This document shows positions 1-7,459 of a DNA stretch of 16,009 nt, one piece after another (position 1 is the first letter of the stretch; every line of letters starts with the position of its first letter). A program made the position numbers and the translations under genes. The DNA lies in contig CAZRAL010000058.1 of assembly GCA_964598005.1 (NCBI GenBank), forward strand, positions 1 through 16,009, given 5' to 3'. This stretch comes from CAZRAL01 sp964598005. Its GTDB lineage: Bacteria; Pseudomonadota; Gammaproteobacteria; Burkholderiales; Usitatibacteraceae. The notes below the pieces were generated by a model, which was not told the DNA's origin, did no database searches, and worked only from the letters and a program-made list of their open reading frames with translations.

Positions 1-83
1 AACCCCGCCCTTTGGCAAGGCCCTACTGTCAGATCAAGTCGAAACTACTACAATTGAGGCTTGGTGCTGAAACTACCACTCTC

Positions 84-190
84 AATCTCCCCTCCGCCCC
101 TCTTTTCCAAAGAGGGGAACCCATGCGGAAATCATTTCATGAAATTGCCATTTCATAGGAAAGTTGCTTTGCTTCTGCCTAACATCAGTA
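84..190 (+). repeat. Partial copy of dispersed intergenic repeat (hairpin element)
   Basis: This stretch is a diverged copy of sequence found again at about 3876-3983 and, for its first part, at about 4157-4201. It contains a perfect 9-bp hairpin at 97-117 (CCCCTCTTT, loop TCC, AAAGAGGGG). It then shares the stretch ending in ATTTCATAG, CTTTGCTTC and AACATCAGT with the downstream copy. It lies just upstream of the bioB promoter. No gene is recognised in bases 1-195; open frames across it are chance readings of the repeat. Confidence 0.75.
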
Positions 191-195
191 AGAAA

Positions 196-225
196 TTGAC
201 AGTCGATCGTGCTTGCCTGAATAAT
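196..225 (+). promoter_or_regulatory. Predicted sigma70 promoter of bioB
   Basis: A perfect -35 box TTGACA (196-201) is followed after 18 bases by AATAAT (220-225), five of six matches to the -10 consensus. This would start transcription near 232, leaving a leader of about 38 bases before the bioB ATG at 270. It lies between the dispersed repeat and the gene. I did not find a convincing BirA-type palindrome overlapping it, so biotin repression is not shown by the sequence. Confidence 0.6.
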
Positions 226-269
226 GCGCAGTCTACCGCACCCACGCCACTACCTTTTCAGAGAACATT

Positions 270-1277
270 ATGGATCAAGTCCTCACGTTCAATCCGACCA
301 CCCTCCCCCTTTCCAAATCTCAAGAGATCGCACCTGAGCGTTGGACGCTCCAGCAAATCGCGGCATTGTTCGACCTGCCCTTTAACGATTTAATGTATCA
401 GGCACAAACCGTACATCGCACGCATCACGATGCAAATCGCGTTCAGCTTTCTACCCTGCTATCAATCAAAACCGGTGGCTGCCCGGAAGATTGTGGTTAC
501 TGCCCACAAGCCGCGCGCTATCACACTGAAGTCGATAACGAAGCGCTGCTAAACGTCGAAGAGGTGGTGGCCGCGGCAAAACAGGCGCAGCAGCATGGCG
601 CAACCCGATTTTGCATGGGCGCGGCCTGGCGGGGGCCTAAACAGCGCGATCTGGAACCGGTGCTGGAGATGGTGCGTGAAGTCAAAGCATTGGGGCTGGA
701 AACCTGTTGCACGCTGGGCATGCTAAAAGAAGGTCAGGCCGAACAGCTTAAAGAGGCTGGGCTGGACTACTACAATCACAATCTGGATACCGCGCCGACT
801 TTTTACGGTGAGATCATCAGCACACGTACTTATCAAGATCGCCTCGATACGCTTGAGCGCGTACGTCACGCCGGGATGAGCGTGTGCTGCGGCGGCATCG
901 TGGGCATGGGGGAATCGCGGCGCGAGCGCGCCGGCTTGATTGCGCAATTGGCCAATCTGGATCCGCAACCCGAATCGGTGCCCATCAATTATCTGGTGCA
1001 GGTGGAAGGCACGCCATTGCATGAAAAACTGCACGGCGAAAAGGTGCTGGACTGGAACGAATTTGTGCGCACTATTGCCGTGGCGCGTATAACCATGCCG
1101 AAAAGTTTTGTCCGTCTCTCGGCAGGCCGGCAGGAAATGAGCGAGGCCGTGCAGGCGCTGTGTTTTCTGGCGGGTGCCAATTCGATCTTTTACGGTGAAA
1201 AACTGCTCACCACCGGCAACCCCGATGTGGAAAAGGATCGTGCGTTGTTCGATAAGCTGGGGCTTTCGTCGCTATAA
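270..1277 (+). CDS. bioB: Biotin synthase (radical SAM)
   Basis: BioB converts dethiobiotin to biotin in the cytoplasm by radical-SAM sulfur insertion. The 335-residue protein has the CxxxCxxC cluster-binding motif at C71, C75 and C78 (GGCPEDCGYCPQ). C115, C146 and C206, with the arginine of VRLSAGR (R282), correspond to the ligands of the second, sacrificial [2Fe-2S] cluster in E. coli BioB. YNHNLDT and the C-terminal GANSIFYGEKLLTT block are also typical of the family. The length is about normal; the N-terminus is about 18 residues longer than in E. coli. The ATG at 270 is chosen because the family N-terminus follows and the promoter lies just upstream; the ribosome-binding site (AGAGA) is weak. 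It is separated from bioF by 435 bases, so it may be transcribed apart from the rest of the pathway. Confidence 0.98.
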   Translation: MDQVLTFNPTTLPLSKSQEIAPERWTLQQIAALFDLPFNDLMYQAQTVHRTHHDANRVQLSTLLSIKTGGCPEDCGYCPQAARYHTEVDNEALLNVEEVVAAAKQAQQHGATRFCMGAAWRGPKQRDLEPVLEMVREVKALGLETCCTLGMLKEGQAEQLKEAGLDYYNHNLDTAPTFYGEIISTRTYQDRLDTLERVRHAGMSVCCGGIVGMGESRRERAGLIAQLANLDPQPESVPINYLVQVEGTPLHEKLHGEKVLDWNEFVRTIAVARITMPKSFVRLSAGRQEMSEAVQALCFLAGANSIFYGEKLLTTGNPDVEKDRALFDKLGLSSL

Positions 1278-1712
1278 AAATTTTATGCGAGATCGACGTT
1301 ACGCCGGAAAAATATGTCAGTGAAATGGCAGATTACGGCTTCCCCGCTATGAATGGATGAAGTGGAAAGGCGATTGAAAATCGTTATGCCATTGGCAACA
1401 GCGGCAAGCACCAAAGCAAAAGCAGATTCCTCACCGCAAACTACGCGGTTCGGAATGACAAATTGTGCTCGTGTCAAAGAAATGCACATTTCCTTACCAA
1501 GAATTTTTATCGATTCGTCTATCGCCAACTCTTTACATGTTTGCACTTTGCCTATGCGGGGAGCATATTAAGGTGTCATTCCGAGCGGAGCAGCGCGTAG
1601 CCGAGGAATCTGCTTTTTTGTGAGAATACCCTCCTTTAGAGGTAAAAATCTAACCGTGGATTATTGAAACTGAACAGCGAAGTAGAAGTGAAGCGATTTT
1701 CGTAAAATCAAT
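1278..1712. other. Intergenic spacer between bioB and bioF
   Basis: This 435-base spacer holds the inverted repeat pair described at 1421-1614 and no recognisable gene. A short open stretch at 1292-1360 reads IDVTPEKYVSEMADYGFPAMNG before a stop. It looks protein-like and could be the worn end of a lost gene, but I do not recognise it. No clear terminator follows bioB, and no strong promoter or ribosome-binding site precedes bioF. Confidence 0.6.
1421..1614. repeat. Inverted pair of a dispersed 40-base intergenic repeat
   Basis: The left arm (1421-1460) begins AGCAGATTCCTC and ends CGGAATGACA. The right arm (1574-1614) is its imperfect reverse complement, beginning TGTCATTCCGAG and ending AGGAATCTGCT. 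The outer 12 and 10 bases match well; the middle of each arm differs. About 113 bases separate them. Similar 'rules' of this form (TGTCATTCCGAG...AGGAATCT) occur as intergenic repeats in many bacterial genomes, so this is a copy pair of a dispersed element rather than a gene-specific signal. Confidence 0.65.
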
Positions 1713-2894
1713 ATGCCGCTCTCCGATTTTTCCACGCTGATCTCCGAGCTAGCGCAAGGCGATCAGCTACGCACCCGTCGGGTAGTCGATTCGCCGCAGG
1801 GAGCGTATGTGGTGGTCGATGGACGACGGCTCACGGCCTTCGCCAGCAACGATTATCTGGGCCTAGCCGCCGACCCGCGCGTGGTGGAAGCGGGTAAACG
1901 CGCGCTGGATCGTTATGGTGTAGGCGCGGGGGCCGCACATTTTGTCTGCGGCCACATGACACCCCATCATCTTTTGGAGCAGCGGCTGGCCGAATTTATG
2001 GGTATGCGCAAAACCATCTTTTTCCCCAGTGGGTATGCCGCCAATATTGGCATGCTGACTGCCTTGGCCGGACGCGGCGATATTATTTTTGCGGACAAGT
2101 TAAACCACGCCTGCCTGAACGACGGCGCACTGCTGTCGCGCGCCACATTCAAGCGCTATGCGCATGGCAATATGGCCAAACTCCGCGCCCTGCTTGCCTC
2201 ACAGGCCGATTCGCGCGGGCGCAAACTGATCGTCACCGATGCTGTGTTCAGTATGGATGGCGACCTCGCTCCCCTGCCCGCTCTGCTTGAGCTGGCGGAA
2301 GAATTCGATGCGTTGTTGCTAATCGACGATGCACACGGCTTCGGCGTACTGGGCAAAAATGGCCGTGGCTCGCTTTCGCACTTTGGGTTAAATTCTGATC
2401 GTATTGTCTATATGGCAACACTGGGCAAGGCGGCGGGCGTTTACGGCGCCTTCATCGCTGGCGATGAAAACGTAATCGAATGGATTCTGCAAAGTGCGCG
2501 CACTTATCTCTTTACCACCGCCACGCCGCCAGTTATTGCCGCTGCATTGCTAACCAGCCTGCACATCCTGGACAACGAAGACGAACGCCGGGAACAATTG
2601 AATGCCAATATTCAGATTTTTTCCCAAGGCTTGAAATTGCAACGCTGGCAACTCCAGCCCTCGATCACCGCTATCCAACCTGTCATCGTCGGCAGCAACC
2701 ACGCCGCTTTGCAGGCTGCCGATGCATTGCGCACGCGTGGCTTTTGGGTACCCGCCATTCGCCCGCCTACCGTGCCGCCAGGCCGCGCGCGTTTGCGCAT
2801 TTCGCTTTCAGCCGAGCATACGCTGGCCGACATCATGGATCTCATCGTCGCCCTGACGGATATCGAGGCCGCTGACGCCCAACCGCGCGCATGA
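1713..2894 (+). CDS. bioF: 8-amino-7-oxononanoate synthase (KAPA synthase)
   Basis: BioF is the PLP-dependent enzyme that condenses pimeloyl-ACP (or -CoA) with L-alanine to give 8-amino-7-oxononanoate, the first ring-building step of biotin synthesis. The 393-residue protein has the fold-type I alpha-oxoamine synthase pattern: FASNDYLGLA near residue 43, the GSGxG-like GVGAGAAHFVCGH at 69-81, DDAHGFGVLG at 205-214 (the Asp/His that contact PLP) and the Schiff-base lysine K239 in MATLGKAAGVYGAF. Length is normal. The stop overlaps the bioH start as ATGA, which indicates translational coupling. The ATG at 1713 lacks a clear Shine-Dalgarno sequence, but the start position fits the family. Confidence 0.97.
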   Translation: MPLSDFSTLISELAQGDQLRTRRVVDSPQGAYVVVDGRRLTAFASNDYLGLAADPRVVEAGKRALDRYGVGAGAAHFVCGHMTPHHLLEQRLAEFMGMRKTIFFPSGYAANIGMLTALAGRGDIIFADKLNHACLNDGALLSRATFKRYAHGNMAKLRALLASQADSRGRKLIVTDAVFSMDGDLAPLPALLELAEEFDALLLIDDAHGFGVLGKNGRGSLSHFGLNSDRIVYMATLGKAAGVYGAFIAGDENVIEWILQSARTYLFTTATPPVIAAALLTSLHILDNEDERREQLNANIQIFSQGLKLQRWQLQPSITAIQPVIVGSNHAALQAADALRTRGFWVPAIRPPTVPPGRARLRISLSAEHTLADIMDLIVALTDIEAADAQPRA

Positions 2895-3676
2895 GTGTAT
2901 TCATCGAAACACGGGGCGACGGTCCCCCGCTGGTTTTGCTGCATGGCTGGGGCTTGAATCGCGCGGTATGGAACAGTGTGGCGAATACCCTGGCGCGCCA
3001 TTGGACGCTGTACCTCATCGACCTGCCCGGTCATGGCCGCTCGCCCCCTATGACCGCCCAGTCGATGCACTCAATCGAAGACATGGCCCACGCCGTTGCC
3101 AAAACACTGGCCGATCACGTACCAAAGGCTGCAAACATATTGGGCTGGTCATTGGGTGGGCAGCTCGCGTTGGCCCTGGCGCATTATCACCCTGAAATGG
3201 TCTCGCGCCTCGTACTGGTCGGCACCACCCCGTGCTTTGTTCAGCAACCCGATTGGCCGCATGCCATGCGCCCCGCCATTCTCGAAGATTTTGCACAACG
3301 ACTGCAACGCGATTTCTCCGGCACCATCCGTAGCTTTTTAGCTTTGCAAGCCATGAATGCGCCGGGCAGCCGCGACATTGTGGCGGCGCTGCAGGCGGCA
3401 CTCAGCGCAGAGGGCCAACCCCCTGTCGACAATTTGGCCGCGGGCTTGAGTATGTTGCGCGACAGCGATTTGCGACCTGCTGTGGCGCATATTCAGCAGC
3501 CCGCGCTCATCATTCAGGGCAGGCGCGATATGTTGACCCCCGAACCGGCCGCACACTGGTTAGCCCAGCGTTTGCCACAGGCAGAATATCTGCTGATCGA
3601 CGATGCGGCGCATGCACCGTTTCTTTCGCATCCTGAGCACTTCCATCAAGCGGTAACGGAATTTTTGGCACCATGA
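2891..3676 (+). CDS. bioH: Pimeloyl-ACP methyl ester carboxylesterase
   Basis: BioH hydrolyses pimeloyl-ACP methyl ester, ending the BioC-dependent chain extension so that pimeloyl-ACP passes to BioF. The 261-residue alpha/beta hydrolase carries the oxyanion HGWG motif at 18-21, the nucleophile elbow GWSLGG with S87, acid D213 (GRRDMLTP) and H241 (DAAHAPFLSHP). These sit close to S82, D207 and H235 of E. coli BioH. It begins within the bioF stop codon (ATGA, 4-base overlap), so the two are probably co-translated. The next biotin gene, bioC, starts 585 bases downstream beyond a repeat array and the assembly gap. The repeat begins at the very end of this gene. Confidence 0.96.
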   Translation: MSVFIETRGDGPPLVLLHGWGLNRAVWNSVANTLARHWTLYLIDLPGHGRSPPMTAQSMHSIEDMAHAVAKTLADHVPKAANILGWSLGGQLALALAHYHPEMVSRLVLVGTTPCFVQQPDWPHAMRPAILEDFAQRLQRDFSGTIRSFLALQAMNAPGSRDIVAALQAALSAEGQPPVDNLAAGLSMLRDSDLRPAVAHIQQPALIIQGRRDMLTPEPAAHWLAQRLPQAEYLLIDDAAHAPFLSHPEHFHQAVTEFLAP

Positions 3677-4201
3677 GTAACTTGATTTAGGACGCACCAC
3701 TAAGGATTTTTTGCGGGGAAAGCCCATGTTACGAAAAATAGCGTTGTTTCGGTGTCACCTCATTNNNNNNNNNNNNNNNNNNNNNNNNNNNNNNNNNNNN
3801 NNNNNNNNNNNNNNNNNNNNNNNNNNNNNNNNNNNNNNNNNNNNNNNNNNNNNNNNNNNNNNNNATCAACGACCGTAAATCTCCCCTCCGCCCCTCTTTT
3901 TCAAAGAGGGGAACCCAAGCATAAATCTTTTCACAGATTTGCCATTTCATAGAAACGCTGCTTTGCTTCCGCGTAACATCAGTGAGTAACTGATGTAGGA
4001 CGCACCACTAAGGACTCTTTGCGGGGAAAGCCCATGTTACGAAAAATAGCGTTGTTTCGGTGTCACCTCATTGTTTCAACCATCCACGATCAGACTTCCC
4101 ACTTTTTAAAGGGGGATCGAGGGGGATTTTCGCTGCTTGTCGCAGGATCAACGACCGTAAATCTCCCCTCCGCCCCTCTTTTTCAAAGAGGGGAACCCAA
4201 G
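3675..4201 (+). repeat. Tandem pair of dispersed intergenic repeat units
   Basis: Two copies of one unit stand head to tail. Copy 1 (3675-3919) and copy 2 (3984-4201) share GTAACT, GGACGCACCACTAAGGA, a long near-identical block ending TGTCACCTCATT, then GATCAACGACCGTAAATCTC and the 9-bp hairpin CCCCTCTTT/AAAGAGGGG (3891-3911 and 4173-4193). The middle of copy 1 is replaced by the N run; copy 2 has 74 bases there. Between the copies, 3920-3983 matches the tail of the copy upstream of bioB. An 8-bp inverted repeat (ACATCAGT at 3976-3983, ACTGATGT at 3989-3996) marks the junction. The hairpins lack a downstream T-run, so they do not look like standard terminators. Confidence 0.85.
3765..3864. 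other. Assembly gap (100 N)
   Basis: Exactly 100 N, the usual placeholder for a scaffold gap of unknown length. It falls inside the first copy of a tandem repeat whose second copy is complete, which explains why assembly failed here. By comparison with copy 2 (4073-4146) the missing piece is expected to be about 74 bases if only one unit is present, or longer if more units are collapsed. Confidence 0.95.
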
Positions 4202-4261
4202 AAGAAATATTTTCACGAAAAAATCGTTTTTAAAATCAAACTATTTTTTTGTGTAATAGCA

Positions 4262-5167
4262 ATGAGCCATTTCATTCTCCCCGCCAAAAACGATATTAAA
4301 AATTCGTTCAACCGCGCGGCTTCAACCTACGATGAAGCGGCCTTTTTGCAACGCGAAATCGGCGACCGCCTGTTGCAGCGCCTGGATTACATCAAACTAT
4401 CACCGCAACGGCTACTCGATCTGGGCTGTGGCACGGGTTATGTAACCAGTAAGTTGGGGACGCGTTACCCGCAGGCAGAAATCGTGGCGCTCGACCTTGC
4501 CGCCGAAATGGTAGCCTGTACCCGCCGGCAACTGGATACCGGACCATGGCTAAAACGACTATTCGGCAAAATGCCTGCACGACATTACCTTTGTGCCGAT
4601 GCGGAGCATATTCCGCTTGCCGGCACTACTACCGATCTGATCTTTTCCAATCTCGCCTTGCAGTGGTGTAATCCGGAAAACGTATTTTGCGAAGCGCTGC
4701 GCGTGCTTTCGCCCGGCGGCTTATTGATGTTCACCACCTTCGGCCCCGACACGCTGAAAGAACTGCGCGCAGCCTTCAGCAGCATCGATGAAAAACCGCA
4801 TGTCAACGTTTTTATCGACATGCACGACCTCGGCGACCTGCTGGTACACGCCGGTTTTGCCGACCCCGTCATGGATATGGAAATACTGACGCTCACCTAC
4901 AGCGAACTAAAAACCTTGCTTCAGGAATTGAAACAGATCGGCGCGCGCAACGTCATGCCCGGCAGGAATCAGGGGCTGATGGGTCGCCAGGCGTGGGCGC
5001 GCATCGTGCAAGGCTATGAAAAATTTCGCACTCAAGGCAAACTGCCAGCCACGTATGAAGTTATTTATGGGCATGCGTGGAAGCCTTTACGCACGGTGCA
5101 AAAAAGCGTCGAGGGGCAACAAGTTATTGGACTCGATGAATTTCGTGAAATGACGAGAAAAAAATGA
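4262..5167 (+). CDS. bioC: Malonyl-ACP O-methyltransferase
   Basis: BioC methylates malonyl-ACP with SAM, so that the disguised acyl chain can be extended twice by fatty acid synthesis to pimeloyl-ACP methyl ester. The 301-residue protein starts MSHFILPAKN and has the family signature INxSFNRAASTYDEAA at 12-27. SAM motif I, LLDLGCGTGY, is at 51-60; later come an acidic VALDLA, the SNLALQW block and SPGGLLMFTTFGPDTLKELR. It is longer than the 251-residue E. coli enzyme. The reading frame stays open upstream to 4019 through the repeat, but family homology begins at 4262, so that ATG is chosen; it has no clear ribosome-binding site. The stop overlaps bioD as ATGA. Confidence 0.95.
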   Translation: MSHFILPAKNDIKNSFNRAASTYDEAAFLQREIGDRLLQRLDYIKLSPQRLLDLGCGTGYVTSKLGTRYPQAEIVALDLAAEMVACTRRQLDTGPWLKRLFGKMPARHYLCADAEHIPLAGTTTDLIFSNLALQWCNPENVFCEALRVLSPGGLLMFTTFGPDTLKELRAAFSSIDEKPHVNVFIDMHDLGDLLVHAGFADPVMDMEILTLTYSELKTLLQELKQIGARNVMPGRNQGLMGRQAWARIVQGYEKFRTQGKLPATYEVIYGHAWKPLRTVQKSVEGQQVIGLDEFREMTRKK

Positions 5168-5856
5168 AATACGGCTTTTTCATCACTGGAACCGATACCG
5201 AAATCGGCAAAACATTCTGCGCCGCCGCATTGCTGCGTACTTTTCAGCAAGCTGGCTTTTCCACGCTGGCAATGAAACCGGTTGCCGCTGGCTTGACCTT
5301 AATCGATGACCAATGGATCAATGAAGATGTCGCTTTTTTACGCGCGCATGCCAATATCGTTGCATCTTTAACGCGACTCAACCCTTATGCTTTGCAGGAT
5401 GCGATTGCCCCGCATATCGCCGCTGCGCGCCAGGGTATTCGCATTGAACCTGATGTCATCCTCAATGCCTATGCGGATTTATGCGCCAGCGCTGATGTGA
5501 TACTGGTCGAGGGCGTGGGTGGATTTCAGGTGCCGTTAAGTGAAAGCTACGATACTGCCCAAATGGCTCGCGACCTGGGCTTGCCGGTTATTTTAGTGGT
5601 CGGCATGCGGCTGGGTTGCCTGAACCATGCCCTACTAACCGCCCGGGCGATTCGCGCCCAAAATTTGCCCATTGCGGGCTGGATTGCCAACGTGATCGAC
5701 CCAGCCATGCAGGCGATGCCGGAAAATATCGATGCGCTGAAACAGCGACTCGATGCCCCCTACCTCGGGATGGTGCCGCATTTGGCAGATCGCAACATTC
5801 AAACCGCGGCTACATTTTTAACCCTTGAGCAACTGATAAAAGGAAATATTTCATGA
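5164..5856 (+). CDS. bioD: ATP-dependent dethiobiotin synthetase
   Basis: BioD uses ATP and CO2 to close the ureido ring of dethiobiotin from 7,8-diaminononanoate. The 230-residue protein has the P-loop GTDTEIGKT at 9-17, the substrate-contacting lysine K38 in MKPVAAG and the VEGVGGFQVPL block at 115-125, whose E116-G117 contact substrate and phosphate in the E. coli enzyme. Length and motif spacing match the family closely. It overlaps bioC by 4 bases at its start and the copper chaperone gene by 4 bases at its end, so bioC, bioD and that gene form one translationally coupled run. bioA, which makes its substrate, is not in the window. Confidence 0.97.
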   Translation: MKYGFFITGTDTEIGKTFCAAALLRTFQQAGFSTLAMKPVAAGLTLIDDQWINEDVAFLRAHANIVASLTRLNPYALQDAIAPHIAAARQGIRIEPDVILNAYADLCASADVILVEGVGGFQVPLSESYDTAQMARDLGLPVILVVGMRLGCLNHALLTARAIRAQNLPIAGWIANVIDPAMQAMPENIDALKQRLDAPYLGMVPHLADRNIQTAATFLTLEQLIKGNIS

Positions 5857-6308
5857 AAAAAATTCGCCCTATTTTATTGTATTGCGCCGCTTGTTTTTTT
5901 TCGTCTGCCTTCGCGCAAACGCCACAGATCGACAAGCCTTGGGTAAGAACCAGCATCGCGGGATCGACGGTATCGGCGGCTTATATGCAAATCAAATCGG
6001 CCGAGCCGCTGAAATTGGTCAAGGTAGAGTCGCCGGTCGCCGGGCTGGTGGAAATACACAGCATGGCGGTAAAAAATGGCGTGATGGAAATGCGCGCAGT
6101 CGATGCGGTTGAGATTGTTGCCAATAAAACCACTGAGCTGAAACCCGGCGGTTATCACATCATGCTCATGAAATTGAACAAAACCATCACGGTGGGCGAC
6201 AAAGTACCCCTCACCCTGACCTTTGAAAACAAGGAGAAAAAAGCGATAAAAGTAATGGTCGAGGCCCCAGCCCAGCAAAACGAGGCGCACGTTCATCACG
6301 CCCATTGA
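5853..6308 (+). CDS. Periplasmic copper chaperone, PCuAC family
   Basis: PCuAC proteins (DUF461) bind Cu(I) in the periplasm and supply copper to the CuA site of cytochrome c oxidase or similar enzymes. The 151-residue protein has a signal peptide (MKKIRPILLYCAACFFSSAFA, cut near residue 21). It has the exact metal motif H-X10-M-X21-H-X-M: H69, M80, H102, M104. M71 also follows H69, as is usual. A His-rich tail (HVHHAH) could add copper-binding capacity. The ATG lies in the bioD stop codon (ATGA), placing a copper gene in the biotin operon. No functional link between the two is known to me; the coupling may only reflect shared expression. Confidence 0.92.
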   Translation: MKKIRPILLYCAACFFSSAFAQTPQIDKPWVRTSIAGSTVSAAYMQIKSAEPLKLVKVESPVAGLVEIHSMAVKNGVMEMRAVDAVEIVANKTTELKPGGYHIMLMKLNKTITVGDKVPLTLTFENKEKKAIKVMVEAPAQQNEAHVHHAH

Positions 6309-6335
6309 CCTCTTGCACTGCTTCCTGTCCTGCCG

Positions 6336-6986
6336 ATGGCCTACGATACGATTCTTTTTGATCTTGATGGGACATTGACCGATCCCCAAGAAGGTATTGT
6401 CAATTGCATCGTCCATGCGCTGACTCAGATGGATGTAAAAATTCCTCCCCGTCCCGCTATTAAAGCCAGTATCGGCCCGCCACTGCGCGATGCGTTCGCT
6501 TATTTTTTAATGTCCACTGATCATGCAGTCATTGAACGGGCGGTAACACTCTATCGTGAACGATTTACGACAGTAGGTCTGTATGAAAATGAAGTCTACC
6601 CCGGGATTTCGGCACTACTCGAATTACTGCATGCCAATGGAAAAAAATTGATTCTTGCCACTTCGAAGCCACGAATTTATGCCCAGCAAATCCTCATGCA
6701 TTTTGGATTGTTGCCCAACTTTCATGCCGTATACGGCCCGGAACTCGACGGCACGCGTGATCGTAAAAACGAATTGATCGCCTATATCGTTTCCCGGCAC
6801 GCGCTTGATACATCGAGGACAGTTATGATCGGTGATCGTGGCGTCGACATGACCGCCGCATACAGCAATGGCATTGCTGGTATCGGTGTGGGCTGGGGTT
6901 ATGGCACAAAAGATGAATTGACGCTTGCGGGCGCTCGTTTCGTTTGCACAATACCAAACGAGCTCCTGCAAATAATTGTGAAATAA
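6336..6986 (+). CDS. HAD-superfamily phosphatase (phosphoglycolate phosphatase / 5'-nucleotidase-like)
   Basis: The 216-residue protein is a haloacid dehalogenase-type hydrolase. Motif I is FDLDGTLTD with nucleophile D9 and acid/base D11. Motif II is ATSKP with S110 and K111. Motif IV is MIGDRGVDM with D167 and D171. The helical cap between residues 15 and 85 makes it a class I (C1) member. The IGVGWGYG-TKDEL ending resembles the Gph/5'-nucleotidase subgroup, but substrate specificity cannot be read from motifs. It starts 27 bases after the copper chaperone gene without a strong ribosome-binding site and is probably the last gene of the operon. Intact gene content stops soon after it. Confidence 0.88.
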   Translation: MAYDTILFDLDGTLTDPQEGIVNCIVHALTQMDVKIPPRPAIKASIGPPLRDAFAYFLMSTDHAVIERAVTLYRERFTTVGLYENEVYPGISALLELLHANGKKLILATSKPRIYAQQILMHFGLLPNFHAVYGPELDGTRDRKNELIAYIVSRHALDTSRTVMIGDRGVDMTAAYSNGIAGIGVGWGYGTKDELTLAGARFVCTIPNELLQIIVK

Positions 6987-7041
6987 AATCAAAAAATAAT
7001 GGTAGACCTACGCTAAACGGTGCTTTCAAAGGGAGATCAGA

Positions 7042-7140
7042 ATGAACAAGGATCAAATATTTGTAACACAACCGCACTTGTCGTCACTGTCGACCTTTGT
7101 TTAATATCTGGAAGAAATAGGGCCTGTAACCCCTTCGTTT
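7042..7140 (+). pseudogene. Broken start of a DegT/DnrJ/EryC1/StrS-type aminotransferase
   Basis: A ribosome-binding site (GGGAGA) precedes an ATG at 7042 that reads MNKDQIFVTQPHLSSLSTFV, then an in-frame TAA, then YLEEIGPVTPSFI. Read through the stop, this resembles the N-terminus of PLP sugar aminotransferases of the DegT family (pattern I-x-V-T-x-P-x-L-P-x-L-x-x-F-x-x-Y-L-x-x-I). Homology seems to end after YLEEI, just before the IS3-family fragment. One base (GAA to TAA) would explain the stop. The call rests on a short match from memory. Confidence 0.4.
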
Positions 7141-7152
7141 ATCTAGACCATC

Positions 7153-7413
7153 TTAAAATAAAAAGTTGGGTGCATTTTGCATCAAGAATTGCCTGGGTGG
7201 AATGTTGCCCAAGGATTCATGGGGTCGGTGTTTGTTGTAGCGTTTGAGCCAGTCCTCGGTCAAATTACCCACCTCTACGAGGCTGCTGAAGACATAACAA
7301 TCAAGCACTTCGGTGCGGTAACTGCGGTTGAAGCGTTCAATGTAGGTATTTTGTGAGGTTTCCCCGGTTGAATGAAGACCAGTTCGACGCCACGGTGCTT
7401 GGCGCAAAAGGAG
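7153..7413 (-). mobile_element. IS3-family transposase (OrfB) C-terminal fragment, frameshifted
   Basis: The minus strand encodes the end of an IS3-family DDE transposase: QNTYIERFNRSYRTEVLDCYVF, with the third catalytic acid E in YIERFN, then LKRYNKHRPHESLGNIPPRQFL and a natural stop at 7153. Upstream residues continue in another frame as CAKHRGVELVFIQPGKP. A one-base deletion near 7358-7362 would join PGKP to SQNTYIERFN. Everything before about residue CAKH, including the first two catalytic acids and OrfA, is absent. This is an inactive remnant. Its edge lies right beside the tRNA-Thr terminator. Confidence 0.85.
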
Positions 7414-7439
7414 ATAAAGCATTAGCTTTATTTCCTTTT
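7406..7439 (-). terminator. Hairpin terminator downstream of tRNA-Thr
   Basis: A 15-bp stem (7406-7420 with 7425-7439, one G-T pair) encloses a 4-base loop, with a T-run on the 3' side in either direction. On the minus strand it lies 20 bases after the tRNA-Thr CCA end, where a Rho-independent terminator is expected. The stem is A/T-rich, so its strength is uncertain. Confidence 0.55.
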
Positions 7440-7459
7440 TCTTCTTATCGCTATGGGAT

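Noticed and set aside
61..393. Plus-strand open frame of 110 codons upstream of and into bioB
   Set aside because: It is a translation of the dispersed repeat (SPPPLFSKEGN) running out of frame into bioB; no start signal or family.
2612..3070. Minus-strand open frame of 152 codons opposite the bioF-bioH junction
   Set aside because: It is antisense to two well-supported genes in GC-rich DNA and has no recognisable product.
3891..3911. Repeat hairpin as a Rho-independent terminator after bioH
   Set aside because: The stem is strong but no T-run follows on either strand, and the same hairpin recurs as part of a dispersed repeat.
4019..4261. Upstream extension of bioC giving a 382-residue product
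   Set aside because: The extra residues are translated repeat sequence (NLPSAPLFQRGEP); family homology begins at 4262.
5874..6416. Minus-strand open frame of 180 codons opposite the copper chaperone
   Set aside because: The plus strand has a gene with a signal peptide and an exact copper motif; the minus frame has no family features and is a shadow.
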